Of a DNA stretch of 10,137 bases, positions 1-6,430 are shown piece by piece. The translations under genes were made by a program, and so were the position numbers. The stretch's first letter is position 1. Every line of letters starts with the position of its first letter. This DNA is from an uncultured Porphyromonadaceae bacterium (GTDB taxonomy: Bacteria > Bacteroidota > Bacteroidia > Bacteroidales > Muribaculaceae): assembly GCA_905202215.1 (NCBI GenBank), contig CAJKRG010000068.1, positions 1 to 10,137 of the forward strand, read 5' to 3'. The notes beneath the pieces were generated by a model, which saw only the letters and a program-made list of their open reading frames with translations, made no database searches and was not told the origin of the DNA.

Positions 1-59
1 CTCGAACCCGCGACCCTCAGCTTGGGAAGCTGATGCTCTACCAACTGAGCTACTGTCGC
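1..59 (-). tRNA. tRNA-Gly (anticodon CCC), 3' part cut by window edge
   Basis: Read on the minus strand, the sequence starts GCGACAG (5' acceptor strand), then TA, then a D-arm closed by GCTC/GAGC around AGTTGGTA. The anticodon stem is TCAGC/GCTGA with loop TTCCCAA, which puts CCC at positions 34-36 and so reads GGG glycine codons. The variable loop and the first half of the T-arm (GCGGG TTCGAG) follow, and the gene then runs off the left edge. The 3' T-arm strand, the 3' acceptor strand and any CCA are outside the window. All visible stems pair, so it looks functional. It is divergent from the glycosylase gene. Confidence 0.93.
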
Positions 60-74
60 AACTGTATTGCGGGA

Positions 75-106
75 CAAAGGTAATCATTTGTGGCGAACCG
101 GACAAT
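75..106 (-). promoter_or_regulatory. Bacteroidetes-type promoter of tRNA-Gly
   Basis: On the minus strand, TACCTTTG (82 to 75) is an exact match to the Bacteroidetes -7 consensus TAnnTTTG. ATTG (106 to 103) matches three of four bases of the -33 box TTTG, with a 20-nt spacer, which is in the usual range. Transcription would start near position 68, giving a leader of about 8 nt before the tRNA 5' end at 59. This is pattern matching only. Confidence 0.6.
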
Positions 107-153
107 CTTTTGGCGAAATTTTTCGTTTTAATTATATGGAAGAAAATGAAATC

Positions 154-729
154 ATGATAGAGACTCATCCGTGGGCGCCATATATGCCCGCGGGAGCTAA
201 GGTGCTTGTCATGGGCACGTTTCCGCCGCAGCCCAAGCGTTGGGCCATGGATTTTTACTATCCCAACAGAACCAATGATTTCTGGTTCATGATGGGGCTG
301 ATATTCAGGGGCGACCGGTATGCCCTCTATGACAGGGAGCTGAAGCTTTTCGATGTGGAGGCCATCAAGCGGCTTCTCGACGAGCGGGGCATTGCGATGA
401 ACGATACCGTGCGGCGTGCCCGCAGGCTGATGGGGAATGCGTCGGACAAGTTTCTGGATATTGTCGAGGCAGTGCCTCTCCACGATCTTCTGGCGGCTAT
501 GCCGGAGTGCCGTACGGTGGCTACCACGGGTGAGAAGGCGGCGGGTGTCATCGCCGATCTTACGGGGACGGCGCTGCCGCGCATGGGCGAGATGGTGACC
601 GCGGCCGACGGGCTCGAGATATGGCGTATGCCCTCGACGAGCCGCGCCTATCCTCTGAAGCTTGAGAAGAAGGCGGAATACTACGAGCGTATGTTCCGTC
701 ACGCGGGTGTATTAGAGGGTGTTTCATAA
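154..729 (+). CDS. UDG-superfamily DNA glycosylase (uracil/hypoxanthine type)
   Basis: This is a predicted monofunctional DNA glycosylase that would remove deaminated bases (uracil or hypoxanthine) from DNA in base-excision repair in the cytoplasm. It has 191 residues from ATG 154. Visible motifs are GTFPP (21-25, where the related family has GSFPS), FYYPNRTNDFW (34-44) and the C-terminal MPSTSRAYP (159-167), which would contact DNA. I chose ATG 154 because it puts the family's N-terminal THPW a few residues in and has a purine-rich stretch (GGAAGAAAA) upstream. ATG 136, six codons earlier, is possible; the TTG at 67 overlaps the tRNA promoter region and is unlikely. The final four codons (Glu-Gly-Val-Ser) and the TAA come from the inverted repeat of the element beginning at 715. 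Without the element the protein would end Gly-Val-Leu. The superfamily call is firm; the preferred base is not readable from sequence. Confidence 0.85.
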   Translation: MIETHPWAPYMPAGAKVLVMGTFPPQPKRWAMDFYYPNRTNDFWFMMGLIFRGDRYALYDRELKLFDVEAIKRLLDERGIAMNDTVRRARRLMGNASDKFLDIVEAVPLHDLLAAMPECRTVATTGEKAAGVIADLTGTALPRMGEMVTAADGLEIWRMPSTSRAYPLKLEKKAEYYERMFRHAGVLEGVS

Positions 730-747
730 TATCTGTTAAACCACAGG
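714..747 (+). repeat. Left terminal inverted repeat (34 bp)
   Basis: Every base of 714-747 pairs with 1051-1018. The repeat carries stop codons in two frames close to its outer end, including the TAA at 727-729 now used by the glycosylase gene. The inner end (CCACAGG) directly abuts hairpin A. Confidence 0.95.
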
Positions 748-842
748 CCAAAAAGTCTGAGATGGCTTTATATCTGATACGAAGGAGCATAGCGGTGGCT
801 ATGTGACTGAGACGAAGAGATAAAGACACTCAGAATTTTTGG
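748..842. repeat. Hairpin A, long imperfect palindrome
   Basis: The arms are 748-793 and 798-842 around the 4-nt loop GGTG. The outer 14 positions (CCAAAAAGTCTGAG against CTCAGAATTTTTGG) pair at 13. After a one-nucleotide bulge at 762, 20 of the next 31 positions pair, ending in the perfect tip CATAGC-GGTG-GCTATG. The tip region 784-807 (24 nt) recurs exactly, inverted, in hairpin B at 957-980. The fold is equally possible in either strand, or in RNA. Confidence 0.85.
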
Positions 843-920
843 AGGCGAAGCCTTTGAGACCGTGATGACGGATATTTTGAAACGGTATGAAGGACAGGCA
901 TTCTTAACATTAGTTCGGTC

Positions 921-1017
921 TTGGCGTCTTTTTGTTAAATTGCCCATCGTTCATCGGTCACATAGCCACCGCTATGCTCCCTCTTCACAATGTGCAATTT
1001 AAGCAAAAATACGCCAA
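921..1017. repeat. Hairpin B, long imperfect palindrome with the same tip as A
   Basis: The arms are 921-966 and 971-1017 around the loop CACC (GGTG on the other strand). The outer part (TTGGCGTCTTTTTG and onward against CAAAAATACGCCAA) pairs at 22 of 23 positions with one bulge, and the inner part at 14 of 23, ending in the perfect CATAGC/GCTATG tip. The outer arms are not the sequence of hairpin A, yet they pair about as well. Confidence 0.85.
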
Positions 1018-1051
1018 CCTGTGGTTTAACAGATATTATGAAACACCCTCT
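1018..1051 (-). repeat. Right terminal inverted repeat (34 bp)
   Basis: Exact reverse complement of 714-747. It directly abuts hairpin B on the inside and a TTA at 1051-1053 on the outside, which matches the TTA at 712-714. Confidence 0.95.
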
Positions 1052-1143
1052 TATAATCTGGCATTTGTATACTTTTTCCGTCAAAAAAGTGAGCATGCGT
1101 CCTTTTCGGGGGCTGCGGAGTGGCATGATTGTCGGATTTTAGC

Positions 1144-1151
1144 TATCTTTG
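1144..1151 (+). promoter_or_regulatory. -7 box in front of the M6 peptidase gene
   Basis: TATCTTTG is an exact match to the Bacteroidetes -7 consensus TAnnTTTG. No good -33 TTTG is seen 19-21 nt upstream, so only one half of the promoter is supported. Transcription would begin near 1157, leaving a leader of about 13 nt before ATG 1170. The box lies outside the palindromic element, so the element did not supply this promoter. Confidence 0.5.
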
Positions 1152-1169
1152 CAGGCAATTGTGACAAAA

Positions 1170-3971
1170 ATGAAAAAGTATCTGAAACCACTTGCGGTCG
1201 CCCTGCTGCTCGGCGCAGGCACGGCTGCCCTATATGCCATACCGGCCAAGAAAGGCGTGCGCACGTACACGCAGCCCGACGGCACTACCGTGGAGGTAGA
1301 GCTTGTCGGTGACGAATACGCCCATATGTATCTGACTCCCGACGGTTATCCGCTTGCCGAAAAGGACGGAACGCTCTATTATGCCGGTATATCGGCCGAC
1401 GGCCGTATCGAGGCGAGCGGCGAGCGTGCGACGTCGATGAAGAAGCGGAGTGTCGCCGCCGTTGAATTTCTCGCGACGGTCGACAAGGCTCTTGTCGGCA
1501 ATGCCCTCCGGACGCGGGCCGAGATGTCGCCTCTGCGGAAGGTGCAGCGGCCGGGTAAGCCGGGTATGTCGCGAGCACCCCAGGGGCCGGGTCTGGCACC
1601 GGATGCGAATTTCCCGGTGACGGGTTCGCCGCATGTGCTCGTGATACTTGTAGAGTACTCGAATGTGCCGATGACTCTCAACAACGCTCACGACTATTTC
1701 ACGCGCATGATGAGCGAGCGCGGTTTCAGCGACTACGGAGGCACAGGCTCGGCGCTGGATTTCTTCGATGAGAACTCGTGCGGCCAGTTCACTCCGATCA
1801 TCGATGTGTACGGGCCTGTCAAGCTGCCCAACACGCGCGCCTACTACGGCGGCAACGACAGCAGCGGCGACGACAAGAATCCGGCGCAGATGGTGGTCGA
1901 CGCATGCGAGGCGCTTGACGGGGAGGTCGATTTCTCGAAATACGACACTGACGGCGACGGGATGATCGACAATGTGTTTGTGTTCTATGCCGGCCGCGGC
2001 GAGGCCGACGGGGGCAGCCCCGAGACTGTGTGGCCGCATGCCTGGTATGTCCAGTCGGGCGCCGGTCTCACACATTATTTCGACGGTGTGCTTCTCGACC
2101 GCTATGCGTGCTCGAACGAGTGGGGCGCGGGGCGTCCTGACGGCGTGGGTACGTTTATCCATGAATTTTCGCATGTGATGGGTCTGCCCGATCTTTACGC
2201 AACCTCATACAGCAGCGCGTTCACTCCGGGCGAATGGTCTACGATGGACTACGGCCCCTACAATAACGACGGCTGCACGCCTCCGATGTATTCGGCCTAT
2301 GAGCGCTATGCCCTGGGCTGGGTAGAGCCTGTCGAGATAGACGGGCCGATGTCGGCAGTGCTTCGCCCGATAGGCGAAAATGTGTGCGGCATTATCAAGA
2401 CGGGTAAGACCAACGAGTTTTTCCTTGTGGAGAACCGCCAGCAGACGTCGTGGGACACCTATATACCGGGCCACGGCATGCTTGTGTGGCACATAGATTA
2501 TAACGCCAATGTGTGGTTCAGTAATAAGGTCAACAATTCGGCGACACACCAGTATGTAGACATAGAGGAGGCTGACAACACCAAGACGGATACGTCGCGC
2601 GCCGGTGATGCATTTCCCGGCACTTCGAACGAGACCTCCTTTACGGACGATACACGGCCCTCGATGAAGACCTGGGCCGGCAAAGGACTCGGACTACCGA
2701 TCACCAATATCGCCGAGAGCGCGCAGGGTGTCATCACCTTCGATGTGGCCGGGGGCGCTCCGAACGCCGCCATCGACACGCCGACGGCTCTTGAGGCCAC
2801 TGAGACGGGCATTGACGGCTTCACGGCCAACTGGGAGGCCGAGGAGGGCATGAGCTATCTGCTGAGCGTATATACGAAAGACGCCGCGGGGAATGCCGTA
2901 TACAGCCGGTATAACCGCTATAATGTAGGCGCGGTATCGTCGGTAAAGACCACAGGTCTGGAGAGCGATACGCAATATTACTATACGGTGACTGCCATAA
3001 GCGGCTTCAACATGTCGGAGGCGTCGAACGAGATAGCCGTGAGAACGGAGCGTCCGGGAATAGACTGGTACGCCACAGTGTCGCTTCCGGCGACTGGCGT
3101 GCGCACCGACGGCTTCACGGCCAACTGGGAGGCGCTGCCCGATGCGACGGGCTACCTGCTGAGTGTGTATGAGCTTATAGCGGGCGATCCGCTCGAGTTC
3201 TCGACCGGTTTCGACGACAAGGATCTCCCCGCGGGCTGGAGCTCGCCGAGCTACGGGCGTGTGGGCATGTCGTCTTACTGCGGGGCCGCAGTGCCAGCGG
3301 TTTCGATTTCTGACGGGAATTATATTCAGACAGCCGACTACGGCGACATCTACAGCCTGTCGTTCTGGCATCGCGGCACATCGGGCGCGGCAAGCGGTTC
3401 GATTGTCGTGAGCGGCCGTATAGGAGGCGAATGGACCGAGTGCCGGACATTCGACGTCGTGACGGCGGTCGGAGGCATTACGCTCTCGACCGAACTTCCG
3501 GCCGGGACGTCGGCTGTGCGAATCACTTATAAGGGCGCGGGGACGTTGCGTATGGACGATGTGGCTTTGACCTACGGACACAGCATAGCGCGCAATCCGG
3601 TGGCGCCGTATTCCGCCTATAATGTCGGCAATGTGACGTCGTATGATGTCGACGGCCTTGAAGAGGGCAAGAATTACTGCTATATCGTGCAGGCCACAGA
3701 CGGAGAGAAGACCTCCAAGGAGTCGGCTGAAGTACGCGTGACCCTGAGCGGCAACAGCGGCATAGGAAGCGTTGATGCCGACGCCCTGCGTGTGTCGGCC
3801 TCGGCAGGTGTGCTGACGGTAGCGGGTGTGGACAGCGGCGTCGATGTGGCTGTCTATGACATAGCGGGCCGCACGGTAGGCTCCGGCCGCGGCGAATGTG
3901 CTTTCGGCGTGGGCCAGGGCGTCTATATAGTGCGTGCCGGAGGTGCCTCGGTGAAGGTGCTTGTGCAATAA
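1170..3971 (+). CDS. Secreted M6-family metalloprotease with FN3 and sorting-type C-terminus
   Basis: This 933-residue exported zinc peptidase is related to immune inhibitor A (MEROPS M6). A signal peptide spans about 1-23 (KK, a hydrophobic run, then ALYA). A propeptide-like region follows to about 150. The catalytic region (about 150-530) holds a calcium-type loop DTDGDGMID (259-267), the zinc motif HEFSHVMGLPD (331-341, HExxHxxGxxD with H331, E332, H335, D341) and STMDYG with M359 as the probable Met-turn. Then come an FN3 module (about 535-630), a second FN3 split by a jelly-roll-like adhesin segment (about 673-805), and a final part (about 862-933) with VYDIAGR and GVYIVRAGG typical of Por/T9SS sorting domains. 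ATG 1170 is preferred because the upstream TTG 1149 overlaps the -7 box. Likely role: extracellular or cell-surface protein degradation. The substrate is unknown. Confidence 0.9.
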   Translation: MKKYLKPLAVALLLGAGTAALYAIPAKKGVRTYTQPDGTTVEVELVGDEYAHMYLTPDGYPLAEKDGTLYYAGISADGRIEASGERATSMKKRSVAAVEFLATVDKALVGNALRTRAEMSPLRKVQRPGKPGMSRAPQGPGLAPDANFPVTGSPHVLVILVEYSNVPMTLNNAHDYFTRMMSERGFSDYGGTGSALDFFDENSCGQFTPIIDVYGPVKLPNTRAYYGGNDSSGDDKNPAQMVVDACEALDGEVDFSKYDTDGDGMIDNVFVFYAGRGEADGGSPETVWPHAWYVQSGAGLTHYFDGVLLDRYACSNEWGAGRPDGVGTFIHEFSHVMGLPDLYATSYSSAFTPGEWSTMDYGPYNNDGCTPPMYSAYERYALGWVEPVEIDGPMSAVLRPIGENVCGIIKTGKTNEFFLVENRQQTSWDTYIPGHGMLVWHIDYNANVWFSNKVNNSATHQYVDIEEADNTKTDTSRAGDAFPGTSNETSFTDDTRPSMKTWAGKGLGLPITNIAESAQGVITFDVAGGAPNAAIDTPTALEATETGIDGFTANWEAEEGMSYLLSVYTKDAAGNAVYSRYNRYNVGAVSSVKTTGLESDTQYYYTVTAISGFNMSEASNEIAVRTERPGIDWYATVSLPATGVRTDGFTANWEALPDATGYLLSVYELIAGDPLEFSTGFDDKDLPAGWSSPSYGRVGMSSYCGAAVPAVSISDGNYIQTADYGDIYSLSFWHRGTSGAASGSIVVSGRIGGEWTECRTFDVVTAVGGITLSTELPAGTSAVRITYKGAGTLRMDDVALTYGHSIARNPVAPYSAYNVGNVTSYDVDGLEEGKNYCYIVQATDGEKTSKESAEVRVTLSGNSGIGSVDADALRVSASAGVLTVAGVDSGVDVAVYDIAGRTVGSGRGECAFGVGQGVYIVRAGGASVKVLVQ
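2814..2839 (+). repeat. 26-nt direct repeat, copy 1 (FN3 strand)
   Basis: Identical to 3108-3133. It encodes DGFTANWE at the start of the first FN3 module of the M6 peptidase. Identity at every synonymous position points to a recent module duplication or gene conversion. Confidence 0.9.
3108..3133 (+). repeat. 26-nt direct repeat, copy 2 (FN3 strand)
   Basis: Second exact copy of 2814-2839, encoding the same DGFTANWE at the start of the split second FN3 module. The rest of the two modules has diverged clearly. Confidence 0.9.
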
Positions 3972-4001
3972 AAGATTGAATTATTTATAAAATGTATTGT
4001 T

Positions 4002-4865
4002 ATGAGAACTAAAGCAATAGCGACACTGATGGCCGGCGTGGTTCTGGCCGGCGGCCTGACGGGCTGCGTGAGCAAGAAGAAATATAACGATCTGGCCGCG
4101 CTTCACCGCGAGATGAGCCAGAACTATACGACAATGCAGGCCAACTACCAGCAGGAGCAGGCTAAGTCGCAGACAATCCAGGCGCTTCTCGACGAGGCTC
4201 GCCGCAACAACTCGGAGCTGAAGGCCAACTATGCGCAGCTGCAGAAGTCGCTCGACAAGAGCATATCGCAGAACACGCAGGGTAATGTGAACATATCTAA
4301 GCTTGTCGACGAAATCAATGCGTCGAACAAGTATATCAAGCAGCTCGTACAGGCCAAGAGCAAAAGCGACTCGCTCAATCTGGCCCTGACCACGAATCTG
4401 ACCCGTTCTCTCTCAGGTAATGAGCTTGATGAGGTGAATGTGCGCGTGCTCAAGGGTGTAGTTTATATCTCGCTCGCCGACAATATGCTCTTCAAGAGCG
4501 GCAGCTATGAGGTGAACGACCGCGCGATGCAGACGCTGTCGAAGATCGCCAAGATCATCAAGGATTACAAGGATTATGATGTGCTGGTTGAGGGCAATAC
4601 CGATCCGGTGCCTATCGAACGCACGAATATCCGCAACAACTGGGATCTGTCGGCTCTGCGTGCCTCGTCGGTGGTGCAGGTGCTTCAGAACGACTTCGGC
4701 GTGAATCCTTCGCGTCTGACTGCAGCGGGCCGCGGCGAGTATAATTCGATAGCCGACAACAGCACTGAGCTCGGACGCCAGCGTAACCGCCGCACGGAGA
4801 TCATCATCACTCCGAAGCTCGACCAGTTCCTCGATCTGATCGACAAGGCTCCGGAGGCTAAGTGA
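4002..4865 (+). CDS. OmpA-family peptidoglycan-binding lipoprotein
   Basis: This 287-residue envelope protein is predicted to be tethered to a membrane by lipid and to hold peptidoglycan through an OmpA/MotB C-terminal domain. The lipobox is LTGC with Cys22, after a charged start (MRTK) and a hydrophobic run. Residues after Cys are VSKKK, so the acidic surface-export signal of Bacteroidetes lipoproteins is absent and a periplasm-facing location is more likely. Residues about 28-100 are polar and heptad-like, a probable coiled-coil spacer. The OmpA domain spans about 150-272 and includes NTDPVP, NWDLSALRA (Asp215) and the Arg-rich QRNRRTEI (260-267), which fit the diaminopimelate-binding Asp/Arg pair. 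It starts 30 nt after the peptidase stop with no terminator between, so co-transcription is possible. No clear promoter is visible in the gap. It ends at a strong terminator. Confidence 0.92.
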   Translation: MRTKAIATLMAGVVLAGGLTGCVSKKKYNDLAALHREMSQNYTTMQANYQQEQAKSQTIQALLDEARRNNSELKANYAQLQKSLDKSISQNTQGNVNISKLVDEINASNKYIKQLVQAKSKSDSLNLALTTNLTRSLSGNELDEVNVRVLKGVVYISLADNMLFKSGSYEVNDRAMQTLSKIAKIIKDYKDYDVLVEGNTDPVPIERTNIRNNWDLSALRASSVVQVLQNDFGVNPSRLTAAGRGEYNSIADNSTELGRQRNRRTEIIITPKLDQFLDLIDKAPEAK

Positions 4866-4881
4866 TAATAGAATAATTAGG

Positions 4882-4917
4882 AACAGGGAATAAGGTGTGC
4901 CTTATTCCCTGTTTTTT
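4882..4917 (+). terminator. Intrinsic terminator after the OmpA lipoprotein gene
   Basis: A perfect 14-bp stem (4882-4895 with 4900-4913) closes a TGTG loop and is followed by a T-run to 4917. It starts 16 nt after the stop codon. Confidence 0.92.
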
Positions 4918-4929
4918 CGACAAGTGCTA

Positions 4930-4975
4930 AAAAAAGGAATAAGGTGTGCATTGGCTGCAACCTTATTCCTTTTTT
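4930..4975. terminator. Bidirectional terminator between convergent genes
   Basis: GGAATAAGG (4936-4944) pairs with CCTTATTCC (4961-4969). The stem is extended by an A-run on the left and a T-run on the right, so on either strand it reads as stem plus U-tract. The loop is 16 nt. It sits 19 nt beyond the end of the inositol-phosphate synthase gene on the minus strand and backs up the first terminator on the plus strand. Confidence 0.88.
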
Positions 4976-4994
4976 ACTTATTTCGTGATTGTAA

Positions 4995-6335
4995 TCAGTC
5001 GATTGTTTCGTCGGCTTCGTAACCGCCCATTTCGCGGATTGCGTTCTTGAGCATTACGTACTGCTGGAAGAGGTGGTTTACGGGCACTTCGTTCTTGGTG
5101 TAGTCGTGCATCGGGCTCTTGAGGAAGAAGCTGAGGAAACGCTGTATTCCGTAGCGTCCGGCGCGGGCGGCGAGGTCGCTCAGAAGCACGAGGTCGAGAC
5201 AGAGGGGAGCGGCGAGGATAGAATCGCGGCAGAGGAAGTTGATCTTGATCTGCATGGGATAGCCCATCCAGCCGAAGATGTCGATGTTGTCCCAGCCTTC
5301 CTTGTTGTCGTTGCGCGGGGGATAGTAGTTGATACGGACTTTGTGGTAGTATCCGTTGTGGTCGTTTCCTTCGCCACCGCAGTTGACGCCGTAGAGGTCG
5401 GGCTGATCTTCGGGCACGAGAATGCTTTCGAGAGTCGAGAGCTTGGAAACTTCCTTGGTGCGGAAGTTTGCGGGTTCGTCGAGCACGAGGCCGTCGCGGT
5501 TGCCGAGGATGTTGGTCGAGAACCAGCCGTTGAGGCCGAGGCAACGGGTGCCGATGATGGGGGCGAAGCCCGATTTCACGAGGGTCTGGCCGGTCTTGAA
5601 GTCCTTGCCTGCGATGGGCATGCCGGTCTTTTCGCTGAGTTCCCACATTGCGGGGATGTCGACGGTGGTGTTGGGAGCGCCCATGATGAAGGGAGCGCCT
5701 TCGCTCAGTGCTGCGTAAGCGTAGCACATCGAGGGAGCAATGTGAGCCTTGTCGTCGGCTTTCATGGCTGCTTCGAGAGCGGCCAGAGTGCCGTGAACTT
5801 CTTCGTCAACGGGAACGTAAACCTCGGTGGAGGCTGCCCACAGGACTACGACGCGGTCCAGATTGTGTTTGGCCTTGAAGTCGCGGATGTCTTTGCGCAG
5901 GTTTTCAACCATTTCCCAGCGGGTTGCGCCTTCCATGTAGTTTTTGCCTTCGAGGCGCTTTGCGTAGTTGTGATCGAAAGCGGCCTTCATGGGCACGATA
6001 GCCTCGAGTTCATCCTTGACGGGATTGATGTCTTTTTCTTTGAGGACTTCGGCCTTGATGGCGCTCTGGTATGCGTTTTCGGGATATACGTCCCATGTGG
6101 CGAATACGATGTCTTTGAGATCGGCGATGGGGACGATTTCGTTGTATTTCAGATATTTGGCTTCTGCACCTTTACCTACGCGGATTTTGTCGTACTGAGT
6201 CATTGAACCGATAGGCTTGGCGAGGCCTTTGCGGGCCATCAGAACGCCGGTCATGAATGTTGTGGCAACAGCGCCGTTGCCAACTACCATCACGCCTAAC
6301 TTACCCTGGGCGGGTTTTACTTTGCTTTGAGTCAT
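4995..6335 (-). CDS. ino1: Inositol-3-phosphate synthase
   Basis: This 446-residue NAD-dependent enzyme converts glucose-6-phosphate to 1L-myo-inositol 3-phosphate, the committed step to inositol. An N-terminal Rossmann motif VGNGAVATT lies at 18-26. The family segment KSGFAPIIGTRCLGLNG followed by WFSTNILGNRDG lies around 250-281, HNGYYHKVRINYYPP around 330, and KINFLCRDSILAAPLCLDL around 362-380. Length and motif order fit the bacterial and archaeal-like form. In Bacteroidetes the product feeds phosphatidylinositol and inositol sphingolipid synthesis. In Bacteroides thetaiotaomicron the gene sits in an inositol-lipid cluster, whereas here none of the visible neighbours belongs to that pathway. 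The 238-nt upstream gap holds a -7 box and a terminator-like hairpin. There is no Shine-Dalgarno sequence, as is usual in this phylum. Confidence 0.95.
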   Translation of the reverse strand: MTQSKVKPAQGKLGVMVVGNGAVATTFMTGVLMARKGLAKPIGSMTQYDKIRVGKGAEAKYLKYNEIVPIADLKDIVFATWDVYPENAYQSAIKAEVLKEKDINPVKDELEAIVPMKAAFDHNYAKRLEGKNYMEGATRWEMVENLRKDIRDFKAKHNLDRVVVLWAASTEVYVPVDEEVHGTLAALEAAMKADDKAHIAPSMCYAYAALSEGAPFIMGAPNTTVDIPAMWELSEKTGMPIAGKDFKTGQTLVKSGFAPIIGTRCLGLNGWFSTNILGNRDGLVLDEPANFRTKEVSKLSTLESILVPEDQPDLYGVNCGGEGNDHNGYYHKVRINYYPPRNDNKEGWDNIDIFGWMGYPMQIKINFLCRDSILAAPLCLDLVLLSDLAARAGRYGIQRFLSFFLKSPMHDYTKNEVPVNHLFQQYVMLKNAIREMGGYEADETID

Positions 6336-6385
6336 TGTCAGAAAAGTAACTTGTTGGTTTTTATTTTTATCTAATTGTTTTCAAT

Positions 6386-6416
6386 GAAAAATCGCCCGGC
6401 CGGTAAGCGGTCGGCG
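6386..6416 (-). terminator. GC-rich hairpin plus T-run in the ino1 leader
   Basis: On the minus strand, CGCCG-A-CCG (6416 onward) pairs with CGG-CC-GGGCG ending at 6393, leaving one A-C mismatch and one bulged G around a short loop. ATTTTTC follows at 6392-6386. It has the form of an intrinsic terminator. It may end the operon coming from folA (158 nt upstream), or act as an attenuator in the ino1 leader if the promoter at 6438-6431 is used. Confidence 0.55.
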
Positions 6417-6430
6417 CTTATTTAACACCC

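Larger units (their letters stand above)
715..1050. mobile_element. Palindromic MITE-like element, no transposase
   Basis: This 336-bp segment starts GAGGGTGTTTCATAA and ends with the exact reverse complement. Its terminal inverted repeats are perfect over 33 bp, or 34 bp counting 714 and 1051. It is flanked by TTA at 712-714 and TTA at 1051-1053, consistent with a 3-bp target duplication. Removing the element and one TTA joins the codons GTA TTA TAA, so the glycosylase gene would stop cleanly there. Between the repeats lie hairpin A (748-842), a 78-nt spacer and hairpin B (921-1017), each exactly abutting a terminal repeat. There is no credible coding capacity. It is best read as a non-autonomous element moved by a transposase encoded elsewhere. 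A TNA-type duplication is known for some IS5-family groups, but that family link is only a guess. Confidence 0.7.

Noticed and set aside
87..112. TTTG and ATCTTTTG in front of the glycosylase gene, considered as its promoter
   Set aside because: The spacer of about 14 nt is too short and the TA of the -7 box is missing.
865..1002. 45-codon plus-strand ORF inside the palindromic element
   Set aside because: It runs through hairpin B, which explains its sequence as structure. There is no similarity I recognise and no ribosome binding site.
1071..1090. AT stem ACTTTTT with AAAAAGT downstream of the element, considered as a terminator for the glycosylase gene
   Set aside because: The seven-pair stem is all A-T apart from one pair and no T-run follows it.
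932..1312. 126-codon plus-strand ORF spanning the element and the peptidase start
   Set aside because: It overlaps hairpin B, the right terminal repeat, the -7 box and the signal-peptide coding region in another frame. It has no protein-like features.
2694..3968. 424-codon open frame on the minus strand, opposite the M6 peptidase
   Set aside because: The His-, Arg- and Ala-rich composition is typical of an antisense shadow in GC-rich DNA. The sense frame has clear domains.
4978..5727. 249-codon minus-strand frame overlapping the ino1 3' half
   Set aside because: It is extremely Arg-rich and in another frame of the same strand as ino1. It is a shadow.
5073..6206. 377-codon open frame on the plus strand, opposite ino1
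   Set aside because: It is wholly antisense to a clear inositol-phosphate synthase and is rich in Val, Phe, Gly and Asp in the pattern of a mirrored frame. It has no recognisable domain.
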